In this document: in pieces, positions 1 to 7,781 of the stretch
How positions within the stretch are numbered: position 1 is the first letter of the stretch
Layout of the letters: the number at the start of each line of letters is the position of its first letter
Source of the DNA: a virus
Length of the DNA: 28,638 nucleotides
Direction: 5' to 3' (one strand)
Virus record (IMG/VR): IMGVR_UViG_3300023223_000203
Span: 1 to 28,638 of that record
The notes under the pieces: generated by a model
What the model was told of the DNA's origin: nothing
Database searches by the model: none
What the model saw: only the letters and a program-made list of their open reading frames with translations
Made by a program: the position numbers and the translations under genes

Positions 1-1
1 G

Positions 2-1336
2 ACAAGGGAAGCTCTAACATTCCAGCCAAGAACAGAAGCAGGTCGGGCCTCTCTCGGGGCTATTGGCGGCGCGCTTGAGCCTGTTGGTCGTGCTTTAGAG
101 GCGGCGGAAACAGGATTGGGTGATGCGACTTTTGAGGCGACCGATAGCCCAGCACTTGCAGCGGCTGCCACAACCATTCCAACCATCGCTACAGAGCTTA
201 TTGGTATAGGCCTGGCAAAGGGTGGAATTAAGGCCGGGGTGAAGGTTAAAGGCGCCCGCCTTGAGGCTAAGATTGCACGCGAGATTGACGACGCACTGCC
301 TAGTATCGAGCAACTTAAAGATACCTCTCGCGCGGTCTATAAAGAGATTGATCAGCTTGGCGTAACTATGCAGCCGAAGGCGTTCCAGGGCGTTATTGGA
401 AAGCTGACCAAGGTAGCTAAAGAGCTTGGAATAGACAAGACGATCACTCCAAAGGCTACGCAAGCCCTGAACCGATTTGCTGAGCGCTCAGGTGATGCCG
501 TGACGCTTACCGAGATCGACACGCTAAGGAAGGTTGCCCAGTCTGCTGCCAAGTCTATAGAGCCTGCTGAGGCGGCCATCGGCTCGGCCATGATCGACAC
601 ATTAGACAACTTCCTAGATCAGCTTGGCCCTACTGCATTCGTGCGGAAAGAGGGGTCAGTTAAGGAGATTGGAAAGCGCTACAAGGCTGCTCGCGAATTA
701 TGGGGGCGTGCTCGTCGCTCTGAGTTGCTGGGTGAAGCGTTCGATAAAGCCAGGCTCCAGGCTAGCGGCTTCGAGAATGGCGTTCGTACTCAGTTCCGAA
801 GCATCCTCAACAATAAGCGCAAAGCCAAGCTGTTCAAGCCTGACGAGATCCGCGCCATGAAGAAGGTGGTAATCGGCGATCGTAAAGAGAACATCGCCAA
901 GCTAATTGGCCGCCTTGGGTTCTCAGAGGGTGGCGCTACAAACATCATTGGCGGTTCGCTGGGTGTTGGTGCCGGTGCCGCTGTCGGCGGCGCTCCAGGC
1001 GCTGTAATCGTTCCCCTGGTTGGGCAGGTATCTCGAAAGCTAGCCCAGCGCATGACCGCGAAGAATGCAGAGTTTGCAGATAAAGTGATTCGTGCGGGCA
1101 AGGATGCGAAGAAGATTACAGCATCATACCTAGAGAATACACCGGCTGGCCAGCGTAGCTCTCAGGAGTTGTCTGAATTGCTAATGAGGTCAGATATCGA
1201 CCTTTCAGATATTCCTCAGACTCAGATTGCTAGGCAGGCCGCCCAAATAGCCACCGAGCGCAGAGCGTCAATAGCCGCTGCCGCTGCCGTGGCTGGCGAA
1301 GCGCCCGAACCAAACATTGAACAGGAAGAAGAATAA
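2..1336 (+). CDS. DNA ejection / internal virion protein, C-terminal part (5' truncated)
   Basis: The reading frame is open from the first bases of the window, so the gene starts upstream; about 444 residues are visible. The protein is rich in Ala, Gly, Lys and Glu, with long helical charged stretches and two Gly/Ala hydrophobic segments, one near the visible N-terminus and one around positions 950-1030. That composition and the position directly before the tailspike fit a P22 gp16/gp20-like pilot protein that leaves the capsid with the DNA and helps it cross the envelope. The stop overlaps the tailspike start as TAATG, so the two are translationally coupled. The family call rests on composition and context, not on a sharp motif. 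Confidence 0.6.
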   Translation, partial: TREALTFQPRTEAGRASLGAIGGALEPVGRALEAAETGLGDATFEATDSPALAAAATTIPTIATELIGIGLAKGGIKAGVKVKGARLEAKIAREIDDALPSIEQLKDTSRAVYKEIDQLGVTMQPKAFQGVIGKLTKVAKELGIDKTITPKATQALNRFAERSGDAVTLTEIDTLRKVAQSAAKSIEPAEAAIGSAMIDTLDNFLDQLGPTAFVRKEGSVKEIGKRYKAARELWGRARRSELLGEAFDKARLQASGFENGVRTQFRSILNNKRKAKLFKPDEIRAMKKVVIGDRKENIAKLIGRLGFSEGGATNIIGGSLGVGAGAAVGGAPGAVIVPLVGQVSRKLAQRMTAKNAEFADKVIRAGKDAKKITASYLENTPAGQRSSQELSELLMRSDIDLSDIPQTQIARQAAQIATERRASIAAAAAVAGEAPEPNIEQEEE

Positions 1337-3231
1337 TGGCACAAAGATTCGTACTACCATTTGCAGATGTAGGCAGCGGCATTAAGCCATCGTCCGGGGC
1401 TAAACTTTCGTTCTTTATTACGGGAACCAATACGCCCAAAGATACATTCACAAATGAAGCGCTAACAATTGCCAACTCAAACCCGGTTGTTGCTGATGCC
1501 AACGGGTTGTTTGGTGATATTTGGATGCCTGGTGGAGCCAGATACAAAGTCACTCTTGATAATGCGAGTGATGTTCAACAGTGGGAAGCTGACCCTGTTA
1601 CAGCTTCGGCTGGCTCGCAGGTTTCCGACATTGTAGCCCTGAGAGCTACAGAGCCAACGTTTGATGGTGAGCAGATTAGCTTGCTAGGTCATACGATACC
1701 GGCCATTGGTAGCGGCGTGTTTTATTTCGATGCTAGCGATACCACTACGGCGGATAATAACGCAACTGTTATCGTTACCGCTGGAGGCGCACGATGGAAG
1801 CGAGATATCGAAGGCGAGGTCAGCGTTGAAATGTTCGGCAGCATTCCAGACTGGGACGGAGCAACGGGAACCGACAACACTACCACGCTACAAGCAGCAA
1901 TTGATTATGCAATAGCGAACAGCTCAAAATTAAAAGTTAGCGGCCGGTATATGCACTCTGGTTTGGTTGCTGCTGCTCCAATTGATGGTTTTGAATTGAG
2001 CGGGTACACATGGGAGGACGAGCTATACAACTCCGATACATCTGGAGGTCATGCCATCCATATATCCTCCTCAGACCAAGATATTCGCGCCTATGGGGTT
2101 TCAATAAAAGACCTATCTATTACAGGCAATGCTCTATCGGGTGGTGGTATACGGGCAGATGCGCTTGGTTGGTATGACATTAGCGTTCGGTTTCCTTCGC
2201 CTTCAGTATTTGACCATCTAAAGATAGAAGGTCATGGCGTAGACGGTATACATCTTGGTAAGAGCTCAACAGAAGGTGCGGGTAATGTCATAAGAGTTAG
2301 CAATAGCTTAATTACGAAAAATGGCAGGACGGGCGTTGTAGCGCTCGCCAACACAAACTTAGTTACAGTAATAGGCAATACGATTACCTCAAACGGCAGG
2401 GACGGCGTAGAGTCTAACCAAGTAGCATCTACCAACACCATACAAGGCAACCTGTTCGCAGATAACGTCCGGTATGGGGTTTATTGCAACCGCTGCGAAG
2501 AGCCATTCATTGTATATAACGGCTTTAACAGGAATTTGCAGGGCGCTGTACTGCTTACGGGGGATGCCTCAGGATCTATTAAATATACTGAAGCGGCGGT
2601 TGTTCAAGGCAACTTATTTGGCGATAACGGCGGGGGCAGTGGTACGCCTACCGAGCTAACTATTGTCGCCTGTAAGGGCACAACTGTTCATTCCAATTAC
2701 TTCTTTGGCACTGGCCAGGATAGAATGATTCTTCTTGGCAGTAATGCGGAAGGCGTTAGTATTCGAGCGAATCACTTCAAAGACCTAACGACTGAAGTTA
2801 AGCTGACAATTTCAGGGGGGGCTGTAAATACATATTATACCTTTGAAGACTTCGGAGAAGATATCCTTAGGTCCTCTACGACCATCCAAGATGGTATTGG
2901 TGAATGTATTCTTCAGGAGGTAATTACCCCCACAAGTGTTATTGACCTATCAGGCATCAAGAGTACCTTTGCCTTGATAGCTGCTATGACGCAGAATGTG
3001 ACGTCAATACTATTTCCGTCAGATCCTATTGACGGCCAACGGATTGAGCTACGCATAAAGCAAGGCACTTCAGCTTTCACGCTAACTGGGTTCCCTGCTA
3101 ATGTCAGGCTTGCAGGCGGGTCTTTCACAGTTACCGCCATTGTAGGCAAACAAGACTACCTAGCATTCAGGTATTCTGCGGGGTCATTGCAGTGGGTAGA
3201 GACATCCAGAAGCCAGAACCTAACGGCATAA
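1336..3231 (+). CDS. Tailspike / tail fibre with right-handed beta-helix
   Basis: 631 residues. The first 95 or so residues form a particle-anchoring domain of a kind common in podovirus tail fibres, with a DVGSGIKPSSGAKLSFF stretch and ending in WEADPV. From about residue 160 to 480 the sequence has short Asn/Gly-rich rungs (for example GNTITSNGRDGV and QGNLFADNVRYGV) typical of pectate-lyase-fold parallel beta-helices, followed by a beta-rich C-terminal domain that probably trimerises. It would bind, and possibly cleave, host surface polysaccharide. Catalytic residues cannot be assigned by eye. It is the last gene of its rightward unit and is followed by a strong hairpin. Confidence 0.85.
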   Translation: MAQRFVLPFADVGSGIKPSSGAKLSFFITGTNTPKDTFTNEALTIANSNPVVADANGLFGDIWMPGGARYKVTLDNASDVQQWEADPVTASAGSQVSDIVALRATEPTFDGEQISLLGHTIPAIGSGVFYFDASDTTTADNNATVIVTAGGARWKRDIEGEVSVEMFGSIPDWDGATGTDNTTTLQAAIDYAIANSSKLKVSGRYMHSGLVAAAPIDGFELSGYTWEDELYNSDTSGGHAIHISSSDQDIRAYGVSIKDLSITGNALSGGGIRADALGWYDISVRFPSPSVFDHLKIEGHGVDGIHLGKSSTEGAGNVIRVSNSLITKNGRTGVVALANTNLVTVIGNTITSNGRDGVESNQVASTNTIQGNLFADNVRYGVYCNRCEEPFIVYNGFNRNLQGAVLLTGDASGSIKYTEAAVVQGNLFGDNGGGSGTPTELTIVACKGTTVHSNYFFGTGQDRMILLGSNAEGVSIRANHFKDLTTEVKLTISGGAVNTYYTFEDFGEDILRSSTTIQDGIGECILQEVITPTSVIDLSGIKSTFALIAAMTQNVTSILFPSDPIDGQRIELRIKQGTSAFTLTGFPANVRLAGGSFTVTAIVGKQDYLAFRYSAGSLQWVETSRSQNLTA

Positions 3232-3249
3232 TCAGCGTATAAGGAATGG

Positions 3250-3270
3250 GGCGGCTCATATTGGGCCGCC
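3250..3270. terminator. Hairpin between convergent units
   Basis: A near-perfect 9-bp stem (GGCGGC with GCCGCC, extended inward by T-G, C-G and A-T pairs) with a 3-base loop lies 19 bp after the tailspike stop. The following bases are pyrimidine-rich but not a clean T run. The leftward early operon ends on the other side, so it probably serves both strands. Confidence 0.6.
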
Positions 3271-3387
3271 TTCCCTCCGCTTCTCAAGCATTCGCTTCTT
3301 CTTAACAAAGATCCGCTTAATCCGCTTGGCGTATTCGATGTCAAACTTAGCGGGCTTGTGCGGACCTTCCAGCCAATCAAATAAAAT
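3256..3387 (-). pseudogene. Orphan C-terminal gene fragment downstream of the homing endonuclease
   Basis: An open frame of 43 codons without an ATG, GTG or TTG at its beginning reads as a convincing protein C-terminus: FDWLEGPHKPAKFD, then a Lys/Arg-rich helix and EKRREGGPI. It starts about where the HNH-AP2 gene ends, overlapping its last codons in another frame. The simplest reading is the 3' remnant of a gene interrupted by the endonuclease. Function unknown; its stop lies within the terminator hairpin. Confidence 0.45.
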
Positions 3388-3991
3388 TCAGTGTATGGGG
3401 TAGATTGTTGTCGGTAACAAACTTGTCCCTTGTTTTGGCCGCCTCTACTGGACAGGCAAACCGGCCAAGATTATGCGTCTTTCCGAGCCACTGAGCTTGC
3501 GCCGTAAACATGTCGCCGCGAACCGCTACACCTATATATCCGCTCTTGTTCTTGTTGGTTATACCTTTGTTCGCGTTTTGCGTTGAAATGTCAACGAATC
3601 GGCAATTTTCAGGGGAATAACCTTTTGTATTGTCTTCTCTGTCTATGGTTAGCTTGTCCGTGTATCCATTGTTTAGCGCCCACGACTTAAAGACCATATA
3701 ACTAAGCCATTCATCGCAGATGGTTACGCCCCTAGACCGGTAGTTTCTTTCCTCTTTGGCCGTAGGATTTAAGCACCTTCGCTTCATATTCCCCCAGGTA
3801 ACGTAGAGCCTGCTATTAAGGTTGCTGTCGCCGTGTGTCCGCCTCTTGCTCGACGCTAGCGATTGGCTGCAATCGTTGCAAATATCAAATTGGCGAGCGT
3901 CAGACCTCCGAGTAAATTCAGCAGGGCAGGAATCGCAAACGCACAGCGAGAAACCCCTTCCATTTATTACTTTTGATTTGTTAGCTTTCAT
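3377..3991 (-). CDS. HNH homing endonuclease with AP2 DNA-binding domain
   Basis: 204 residues from the ATG at 3991, which has a GAGGT ribosome site; an in-frame ATG further upstream lacks one. Order: N-terminal zinc ribbon (paired cysteines at about 19/22 and 38/41); a helical segment with CLNPTAKEERNYRSRGV; an HNH core with the hallmark LTIDREDNTKGYSPENCRF; and a C-terminal AP2 domain (NKSGYIGVAVRG to LGRFACPVEAA). This architecture belongs to free-standing phage homing endonucleases that nick or cut a cognate site and spread by repair. Short open fragments on both sides suggest it landed inside another gene. It is the last intact gene of the leftward operon. Confidence 0.9.
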   Translation of the reverse strand: MKANKSKVINGRGFSLCVCDSCPAEFTRRSDARQFDICNDCSQSLASSKRRTHGDSNLNSRLYVTWGNMKRRCLNPTAKEERNYRSRGVTICDEWLSYMVFKSWALNNGYTDKLTIDREDNTKGYSPENCRFVDISTQNANKGITNKNKSGYIGVAVRGDMFTAQAQWLGKTHNLGRFACPVEAAKTRDKFVTDNNLPHTLNFI

Positions 3992-4004
3992 GGCAACCTC
4001 ACAA

Positions 4005-4079
4005 TTATCGGTTATCAATCTTGATTGAAGCGCCAATGGGTGATTGAAGCCCACGTTCAGCCGCTAAGCCTAGGCGCAT
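4005..4079 (-). other. Possible 5' fragment of the gene interrupted by the endonuclease (24 codons)
   Basis: Between ninG and the endonuclease an ATG opens a 24-codon frame beginning MRLGLAAERGLQSPIG. It has no good ribosome site. It could be the N-terminal remnant matching the C-terminal fragment at 3256-3387, or a chance ORF. Coding status is uncertain. Confidence 0.25.
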
Positions 4080-4090
4080 ACGTATTATAG

Positions 4091-4705
4091 CTACATTTTA
4101 GCTTTTCGGTATAACTCCCTGTACATTGCGGCCTCTTTTTTAATATCTTCAATATCTGGGTATTTTTCTTTTAAGTTGGGGTGGTTGACTTCGGCCTCAA
4201 GCCATTTGACATGATCAAGCCCCATTTCATTAGTCATTGCCGCTCTATACTCTACACGCATTCCTGAGCGCATAGCGTTACAGGAATAACATTGGATTCT
4301 CAGATTTTCCAGCAAGAACCGGCGCGGATCGACCTCTTTCGCAGGGACAAAGTGTCCAACGTGGAAAGCGCCACCGCTGTCGCCATATGATTGAGGCTTG
4401 CCGCATGTATAGCATGGCTCACCTTCTCGCAAGGCGTGCTTAACGTATTTGTGCAATGCCTTTTTTAGGGCGTCATAGTGCCCATTCTTTCCTGTGCGGG
4501 CCTTAATCCTATCCTTGTCGGCTCTGTGCTTCGCCCTGGCGTCCTTTCCAGCCTTCTTTATATGTATGGCTGCATCCTTAGGTATTTGATCCTTTGCGTA
4601 GGCTAGGGCGCACTTAGGGGAACATACAGTAGCAAGGGAATTCCAAGGCCTGAACTTATCCCCACAGGTGCGGCACTTCTTCATGCGCAGGTTAAGGGTT
4701 TTCAT
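4091..4705 (-). CDS. ninG: NinG family recombination protein (Rap-like)
   Basis: 204 residues, the usual length for lambda NinG. An N-terminal zinc finger (C11-RTC, then CSPKC near residue 30) is followed by a Lys/Arg-rich helical linker and a C-terminal HNH-like metal site: CYTC, HVGHF, then CYSC. Lambda NinG (Rap) binds branched DNA and stimulates Red-dependent exchange with plasmids. The start overlaps the end of the DUF551 gene by 14 bp. A second in-frame ATG at 4684 just before the first zinc finger is an alternative start; neither has a strong ribosome site. Confidence 0.9.
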   Translation of the reverse strand: MKTLNLRMKKCRTCGDKFRPWNSLATVCSPKCALAYAKDQIPKDAAIHIKKAGKDARAKHRADKDRIKARTGKNGHYDALKKALHKYVKHALREGEPCYTCGKPQSYGDSGGAFHVGHFVPAKEVDPRRFLLENLRIQCYSCNAMRSGMRVEYRAAMTNEMGLDHVKWLEAEVNHPNLKEKYPDIEDIKKEAAMYRELYRKAKM

Positions 4706-4898
4706 TTGGGGGCTCTGGATAATTCATCCAATGGGTAACTATCGGAGGAAACACGGGGCCACGGATCACATACCACTCGCAAACATCACTATCGAAATAC
4801 AGGGGCTGTACCCACTCTTGAATTATATCGTTAGCTACAACCAAGACCTCGCCATCATCTTCCGGCATCCTATCTGATACCTTCACCCATTCACTCAT
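4692..4898 (-). CDS. DUF551 family protein
   Basis: 68 residues with the DUF551 signature: WVKVSDRMPEDDGEVLV at the start and FPPIVTHWMNYPEPP at the end. DUF551 proteins are common small phage accessory proteins of unknown function. Its ATG overlaps the NinB stop as ATGA, so translation is coupled. A clear paralogue of its C-terminal part lies on the other strand at 12302-12697. Confidence 0.8.
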   Translation of the reverse strand: MSEWVKVSDRMPEDDGEVLVVANDIIQEWVQPLYFDSDVCEWYVIRGPVFPPIVTHWMNYPEPPNENP

Positions 4899-5317
4899 AC
4901 CTGACTCTCCCTATACTTAGAATATTCATTATCTTCTGGCCTACTCAACATAGCCCCCTTATCTAACGCCCACACGTCTATCTGGGTCATATAGTGGCAA
5001 AATTCGGCACTATCCAGCCCCTTTGTGCTACGCAACACATCCTTCAGTTGAGTCCGCCCAATAGTCCGAGGCTCATACCCGAGGAACTGGTGCCGCATCA
5101 GGTCGTGCATGTCGTCAGCAGTATACTTAGCCCTAACGCTAAACTTGGCCGCCAGCTCTGCCATCCACACCCAATACAGTGAGTTAGCATTATTCGACCT
5201 GCGAGGCTTGTACGGCTTCCACTCCACATGCATCGGCTTGTCCAGATTAACGCCCATGATTAGCTCACATAGGCGCATTCTATCCAGATCCGTTGATATA
5301 ACGGCTTTATTACTCAT
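4895..5317 (-). CDS. ninB: NinB recombination mediator
   Basis: 140 residues from the ATG at 5317, which overlaps the stop of the 54-residue gene before it. A longer in-frame start exists but would overlap that gene heavily. The RRSNNANSLYWVWMAELAAKF stretch and the ending LSRPEDNEYSKYRE match the NinB/Orf family. Lambda Orf binds ssDNA and SSB and helps load the annealing protein, replacing RecFOR. A Sak-type annealing protein and an SSB are encoded in the same operon, so the partners are present. Confidence 0.85.
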   Translation of the reverse strand: MSNKAVISTDLDRMRLCELIMGVNLDKPMHVEWKPYKPRRSNNANSLYWVWMAELAAKFSVRAKYTADDMHDLMRHQFLGYEPRTIGRTQLKDVLRSTKGLDSAEFCHYMTQIDVWALDKGAMLSRPEDNEYSKYRESQV

Positions 5318-5474
5318 AGGAAAGATCGAAAACGCGTACCAGGTGATTAACAAGGGCTATAGCATCATCCTTGTCCAGATAGTCACAGGCATGACGAGCA
5401 AAAAACTCAAGTTCCCCGTCATTGTCGAGCTCCGTGGCAATCTTAATATCGGCTATAACTTTCATCTCTCTCAT
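5310..5474 (-). CDS. Small acidic hypothetical protein (54 aa)
   Basis: An ORF of 54 residues (start MREMKVIADIKIATELDNDG) has an excellent ribosome site, AGGGGGAGG, just upstream and overlaps the NinB start as ATGAGTAA. It has no recognisable motif, no membrane segment and an acidic centre. The ribosome site and coupling to ninB make it a very likely real gene. Confidence 0.75.
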   Translation of the reverse strand: MREMKVIADIKIATELDNDGELEFFARHACDYLDKDDAIALVNHLVRVFDLSYE

Positions 5475-5483
5475 TGCCTCCCC

Positions 5484-5777
5484 CTATTTCCCGTGAATAT
5501 TCCATTCGCGTATGTCATTAACGGGCAGCATATTCTTAGCCTCCACCCCGTCACCGTCGATATAATAAACCGCAATACTTACTTTCTTCCTCGAATACCA
5601 GCGCACACTACCCACCTTTGCCAGCCCTTTGTGCCCTTCGTGCTGGATAATATCCCCACGTTCGAACGGGCTCATATGCTTTGCCATCATCTGGCGCAAG
5701 GCGTTACGCGTACTATTGAAGGCTTCAATCTTTGCGCTACAGTGAGCCTCACGCGCTTCTATTTCTTTTATATCCAT
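5484..5777 (-). CDS. Hypothetical protein (97 aa)
   Basis: A good GGGAGAA ribosome site precedes the ATG. The N-terminal half is helical and charged; the C-terminal half looks beta-rich (ERGDIIQHEGHKGLAKVGSVRW, then VSIAVYYIDGDGVEAKNMLP), like a small SH3- or KOW-type barrel. No family was recognised. It ends 10 bp before the next gene. Confidence 0.7.
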   Translation of the reverse strand: MDIKEIEAREAHCSAKIEAFNSTRNALRQMMAKHMSPFERGDIIQHEGHKGLAKVGSVRWYSRKKVSIAVYYIDGDGVEAKNMLPVNDIREWNIHGK

Positions 5778-5834
5778 GCTAATTCTCCCTGTTAATTAGG
5801 GGCCTTTCGACCCCCAATCCCCTTGTTATTCGTA

Positions 5835-6041
5835 TTAACTTGCGATTGCAGCGCAAGGCAGGCCGACAATAAGCCCGGTTGAGATCATGGCCACCCACGA
5901 TTTAAGGCCAAACCACAGCGCAAATTTAAATTGAACATCATTTCCAACCCAATCGTAAACGCCCAGGCAAACAGCAATTGGTGTAGCTAAGGCGGCCATG
6001 GATAAAAAGGCGATTCCGATTATCATTATTACAGTTTTCAT
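5835..6041 (-). CDS. Small membrane protein (68 aa)
   Basis: Two hydrophobic segments are visible: residues about 3-28 (VIMIIGIAFLSMAALATPIA) and about 45-66 (LKSWVAMISTGLIVGLPCAA). A GAGAGAGAT ribosome site precedes the ATG. The location inside an early recombination operon is unusual for a lysis protein, so an accessory or superinfection role is as likely. Function unknown. Confidence 0.65.
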   Translation of the reverse strand: MKTVIMIIGIAFLSMAALATPIAVCLGVYDWVGNDVQFKFALWFGLKSWVAMISTGLIVGLPCAAIAS

Positions 6042-6097
6042 AGTGCATCTCTCTCTGCTTGTTAATGCGGGCCGGAATATCCAGACCGCTGCTTAGA

Positions 6098-6502
6098 TCA
6101 AAAAGGCAAGTCACTGTCGAGCTCATCGTCACTGATAGGCGGATAAGGCTGCCCTTGTGGCTGCTGAGCTGGTGCTTGCTGCACGTATTGCTGCGGCTGC
6201 TGCATAGGTGCCTGTTGTGGCGCTTGGCGTGGAGCCTGCTGCTGCGCTTGTGGTGCGGCTGGTGCTTGGACGGCATCCTTCCAGAACACCTTAGAGTTGC
6301 CCAGGATTGCACCTTGCGCGCCTTGCGCCTTTTCTTCCTTGCTCACGTCCTGTGTGATCATTCCGGAGTTACCGTATTGGTCCAATTGCTCCAAATCAAT
6401 AAAGGCAGTCATATCCAAATATGTGCCTTTCTGGCCCTTAAACAGTCGAGCTTTATCAATCTTAGAAACGTCGATCTTAAGTGAAACGCCAATCTTTGCC
6501 AT
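6098..6502 (-). CDS. ssb: Phage single-stranded DNA-binding protein
   Basis: 134 residues. The N-terminal domain (VSLKIDVSKIDKARLFKGQKG, then YLDMTAFIDLEQLDQYGNSG and ILGNSKVFW) has the look of an OB-fold phage SSB. It is followed by a Gln/Pro/Ala-rich disordered linker and ends in the acidic tip DDELDSDLPF. A linker plus an acidic, aromatic-ended tail is the standard SSB design for recruiting partner proteins. It sits between recombination and HTH genes, consistent with roles in replication and annealing. Confidence 0.82.
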   Translation of the reverse strand: MAKIGVSLKIDVSKIDKARLFKGQKGTYLDMTAFIDLEQLDQYGNSGMITQDVSKEEKAQGAQGAILGNSKVFWKDAVQAPAAPQAQQQAPRQAPQQAPMQQPQQYVQQAPAQQPQGQPYPPISDDELDSDLPF

Positions 6503-6512
6503 GATTCTTTTC

Positions 6513-6770
6513 CTATCCTGTTATTGATACTGACAGCCATTTGGCTGATGATTTAATTACACTATCTCGATTCTTTTTTACTGCTGCGACCTTCAATCGC
6601 CGGGGGTGCTGGCTATCTTTTCTTACCATCCCAGCTTTATGAAGTAGATTTTTAACCTGCCATCGAGTAACCCCTAGTTCCTTTGCCATATCCGGACTGC
6701 TTGTAAACTCAAAGTTATCCGCAATGTATTTCATTTGCGCTTTCGTTGGGTAGAAGATACTAGCTCGCAT
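6513..6770 (-). CDS. Small helix-turn-helix protein (85 aa)
   Basis: The start at 6770 is chosen because GGAGGG lies 7 bp upstream; an in-frame ATG further upstream lies inside the neighbouring gene. Residues about 15-45 (YIADNFEFTSSPDMAKELGV then TRWQVKNLLHKAGMVRK) form a clear HTH. The C-terminus is basic. Probably a DNA-binding regulator; the target is unknown. It overlaps the preceding gene by 11 bp. Confidence 0.75.
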   Translation of the reverse strand: MRASIFYPTKAQMKYIADNFEFTSSPDMAKELGVTRWQVKNLLHKAGMVRKDSQHPRRLKVAAVKKNRDSVIKSSAKWLSVSITG

Positions 6771-7044
6771 TTGAGGCCCTCCATCCTTTGTAGTGTTCAG
6801 CAATTGCTGCCAGGCTCATGGTGTGCATGTTCATCTGTAAGAATGATTCTTGCTGGAGACCCCATAACGTTTTCTTTACTGGTAACGACTCAACACCCGA
6901 ATACATAGCATTGGCGTATGCCTTTCTCAGTGCCGTAGGGGTCATGCCTAGAAGCTCAGCACGCCCCTTGGTAATGTCCATCGCCTGCGTACGAGTCTTG
7001 CCATGGAGCTGGATAATTAACAACTCCATATCACCCCTGAACAC
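6760..7044 (-). CDS. Hypothetical protein (94 aa)
   Basis: A GTG start at 7044 is preferred because GGAGGG is placed 6 bp before it. Upstream GTGs and the ATG at MELLIIQ are alternatives. The protein is helical, with MTPTALRKAYANAMYSG in the middle and no recognised domain. It overlaps the HTH gene downstream by 11 bp and starts just after the Ala-rich gene stops, so it belongs to the same transcript. Confidence 0.6.
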   Translation of the reverse strand: MFRGDMELLIIQLHGKTRTQAMDITKGRAELLGMTPTALRKAYANAMYSGVESLPVKKTLWGLQQESFLQMNMHTMSLAAIAEHYKGWRASNAS

Positions 7045-7058
7045 CTTGCGCCCTCCGC

Positions 7059-7724
7059 TCACGACTCCCACGCAACCAGAACGACCTTCAATAATCCCGC
7101 CTGCTTTTCTTTTTCAGCAGCCCTAGCATCCCCAGCAGCAGCCCAAGCAGCATCCCCAGCAGCATCCCCAGCAGCAGCCCTAGCAGCAGCCCTAGCAGCA
7201 GCCCTAGCATCCCCAGCAGCAGCCCAAGCAGCATCCCCAGCAGCAGCCCCAGCAGCATCCCCAGCAGCAGCCCCAGCAGCAGCCCCAGCAGCATCCCCAG
7301 CAGCAGCCCTAGCAGCAGCCCAAGCAGCAGCCCTAGCAGCAGCCCAAGCAGCAGCCCTAGCAGCAGCCCAAGCAGCATCCAAGTCTTCTTTCGTGCATTC
7401 GCCTTCTGCGAACCGGCGAGACATCTGCACGGCATCACGCGGGCGACTATCTTCGGGGTGTTCGGCTTCAAAAATATGTAATGTTGATTCTGCGCAATCG
7501 CAAGCGAAAAGCCGTAGACCCTTTTCTTGCTCTGCGTTTAATTCAACTTCGCCAAGAACCCACAACGCATCATCTACGCCGTTAGACTCAAGGATTCGAC
7601 TGTACTTAATAGCCTTATCCATTCCGTACACTTCATCGCCGCCGAGGCTTTCGGCCAGCTTGTTATATCCGGGCTGGCAAGCGTCTAGAGACTTGAGTTC
7701 GCTGAATGTAGTTGTTGTTTTCAT
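7059..7724 (-). CDS. Ala-rich repeat protein, Imm-5-like N-terminal part
   Basis: 221 residues. The first 115 or so are normal protein, with the segment LRLFACDCAESTLHIFEAEH and SRPRDAVQMSRRFAEGE that I associate with the putative Imm-5-like family found in phages and actinobacteria. Residues about 115-205 are almost only AAWAAARAA- and AAAGDAAG-type units, followed by a basic-hydrophobic tail. A GGGAGAG ribosome site and a repeated promoter block (7730-7772) lie directly upstream, so it can be transcribed apart from the genes before it. An immunity role is suggested by the family name only; no toxin partner was found here. Confidence 0.6.
   Translation of the reverse strand: MKTTTTFSELKSLDACQPGYNKLAESLGGDEVYGMDKAIKYSRILESNGVDDALWVLGEVELNAEQEKGLRLFACDCAESTLHIFEAEHPEDSRPRDAVQMSRRFAEGECTKEDLDAAWAAARAAAWAAARAAAWAAARAAAGDAAGAAAGAAAGDAAGAAAGDAAWAAAGDARAAARAAARAAAGDAAGDAAWAAAGDARAAEKEKQAGLLKVVLVAWES
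7126..7381. repeat. GCTGCT-based tandem repeat coding for the Ala-rich domain
   Basis: About 255 bp composed of 9-15 bp variants of GCTGCTTGGGCT, GCTGCTAGGGCT and GCTGCTGGGGATGCT (minus-strand sense). All units are multiples of 3, so copy changes keep the frame. One alternative frame is also open and reads Leu-Leu-Gly repeats. Confidence 0.9.
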
Positions 7725-7729
7725 ATTAA

Positions 7730-7772
7730 CTCTCCCGTTTCGATAGCTTAACTATAGACAGTAACGCGTTAC
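7730..7772 (-). promoter_or_regulatory. Repeated promoter-leader block A with GTAACGCGTTAC site
   Basis: On the minus strand the perfect palindrome GTAACGCGTTAC (7761-7772) is followed 4 bp later by a TATAGT -10 (7756-7751). A leader follows, ending in AAACGGGAGAG, and then the start at 7724. The 27 bp from the -10 to GAGAG nearly repeat the blocks at 9849-9875 and 14964-14990. The -35 is weak. Confidence 0.65.
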
Positions 7773-7781
7773 CTTAACAGG

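Noticed and set aside
3156-3380. Minus-strand ORF of 74 codons starting inside the HNH gene end
   Set aside because: A different frame of the same segment gives a far more protein-like Lys/Arg-rich C-terminus, and this one runs into the tailspike gene.
5109-5795. Plus-strand ORF of 228 codons across the NinB region
   Set aside because: It lies antisense to three genes with ribosome sites and recognised family blocks; composition is not protein-like (His/Leu/Ile-rich) and it has no ribosome site.
7126-7381. Possible CRISPR-like array
   Set aside because: Units are 9-15 bp, contiguous and in frame, with no spacers; it is a coding tandem repeat.
7088-7471. Minus-strand ORF encoding Leu-Leu-Gly repeats
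   Set aside because: It is the alternative frame of the GCTGCT tandem repeat; the Ala frame has the promoter, ribosome site and a normal N-terminal domain.
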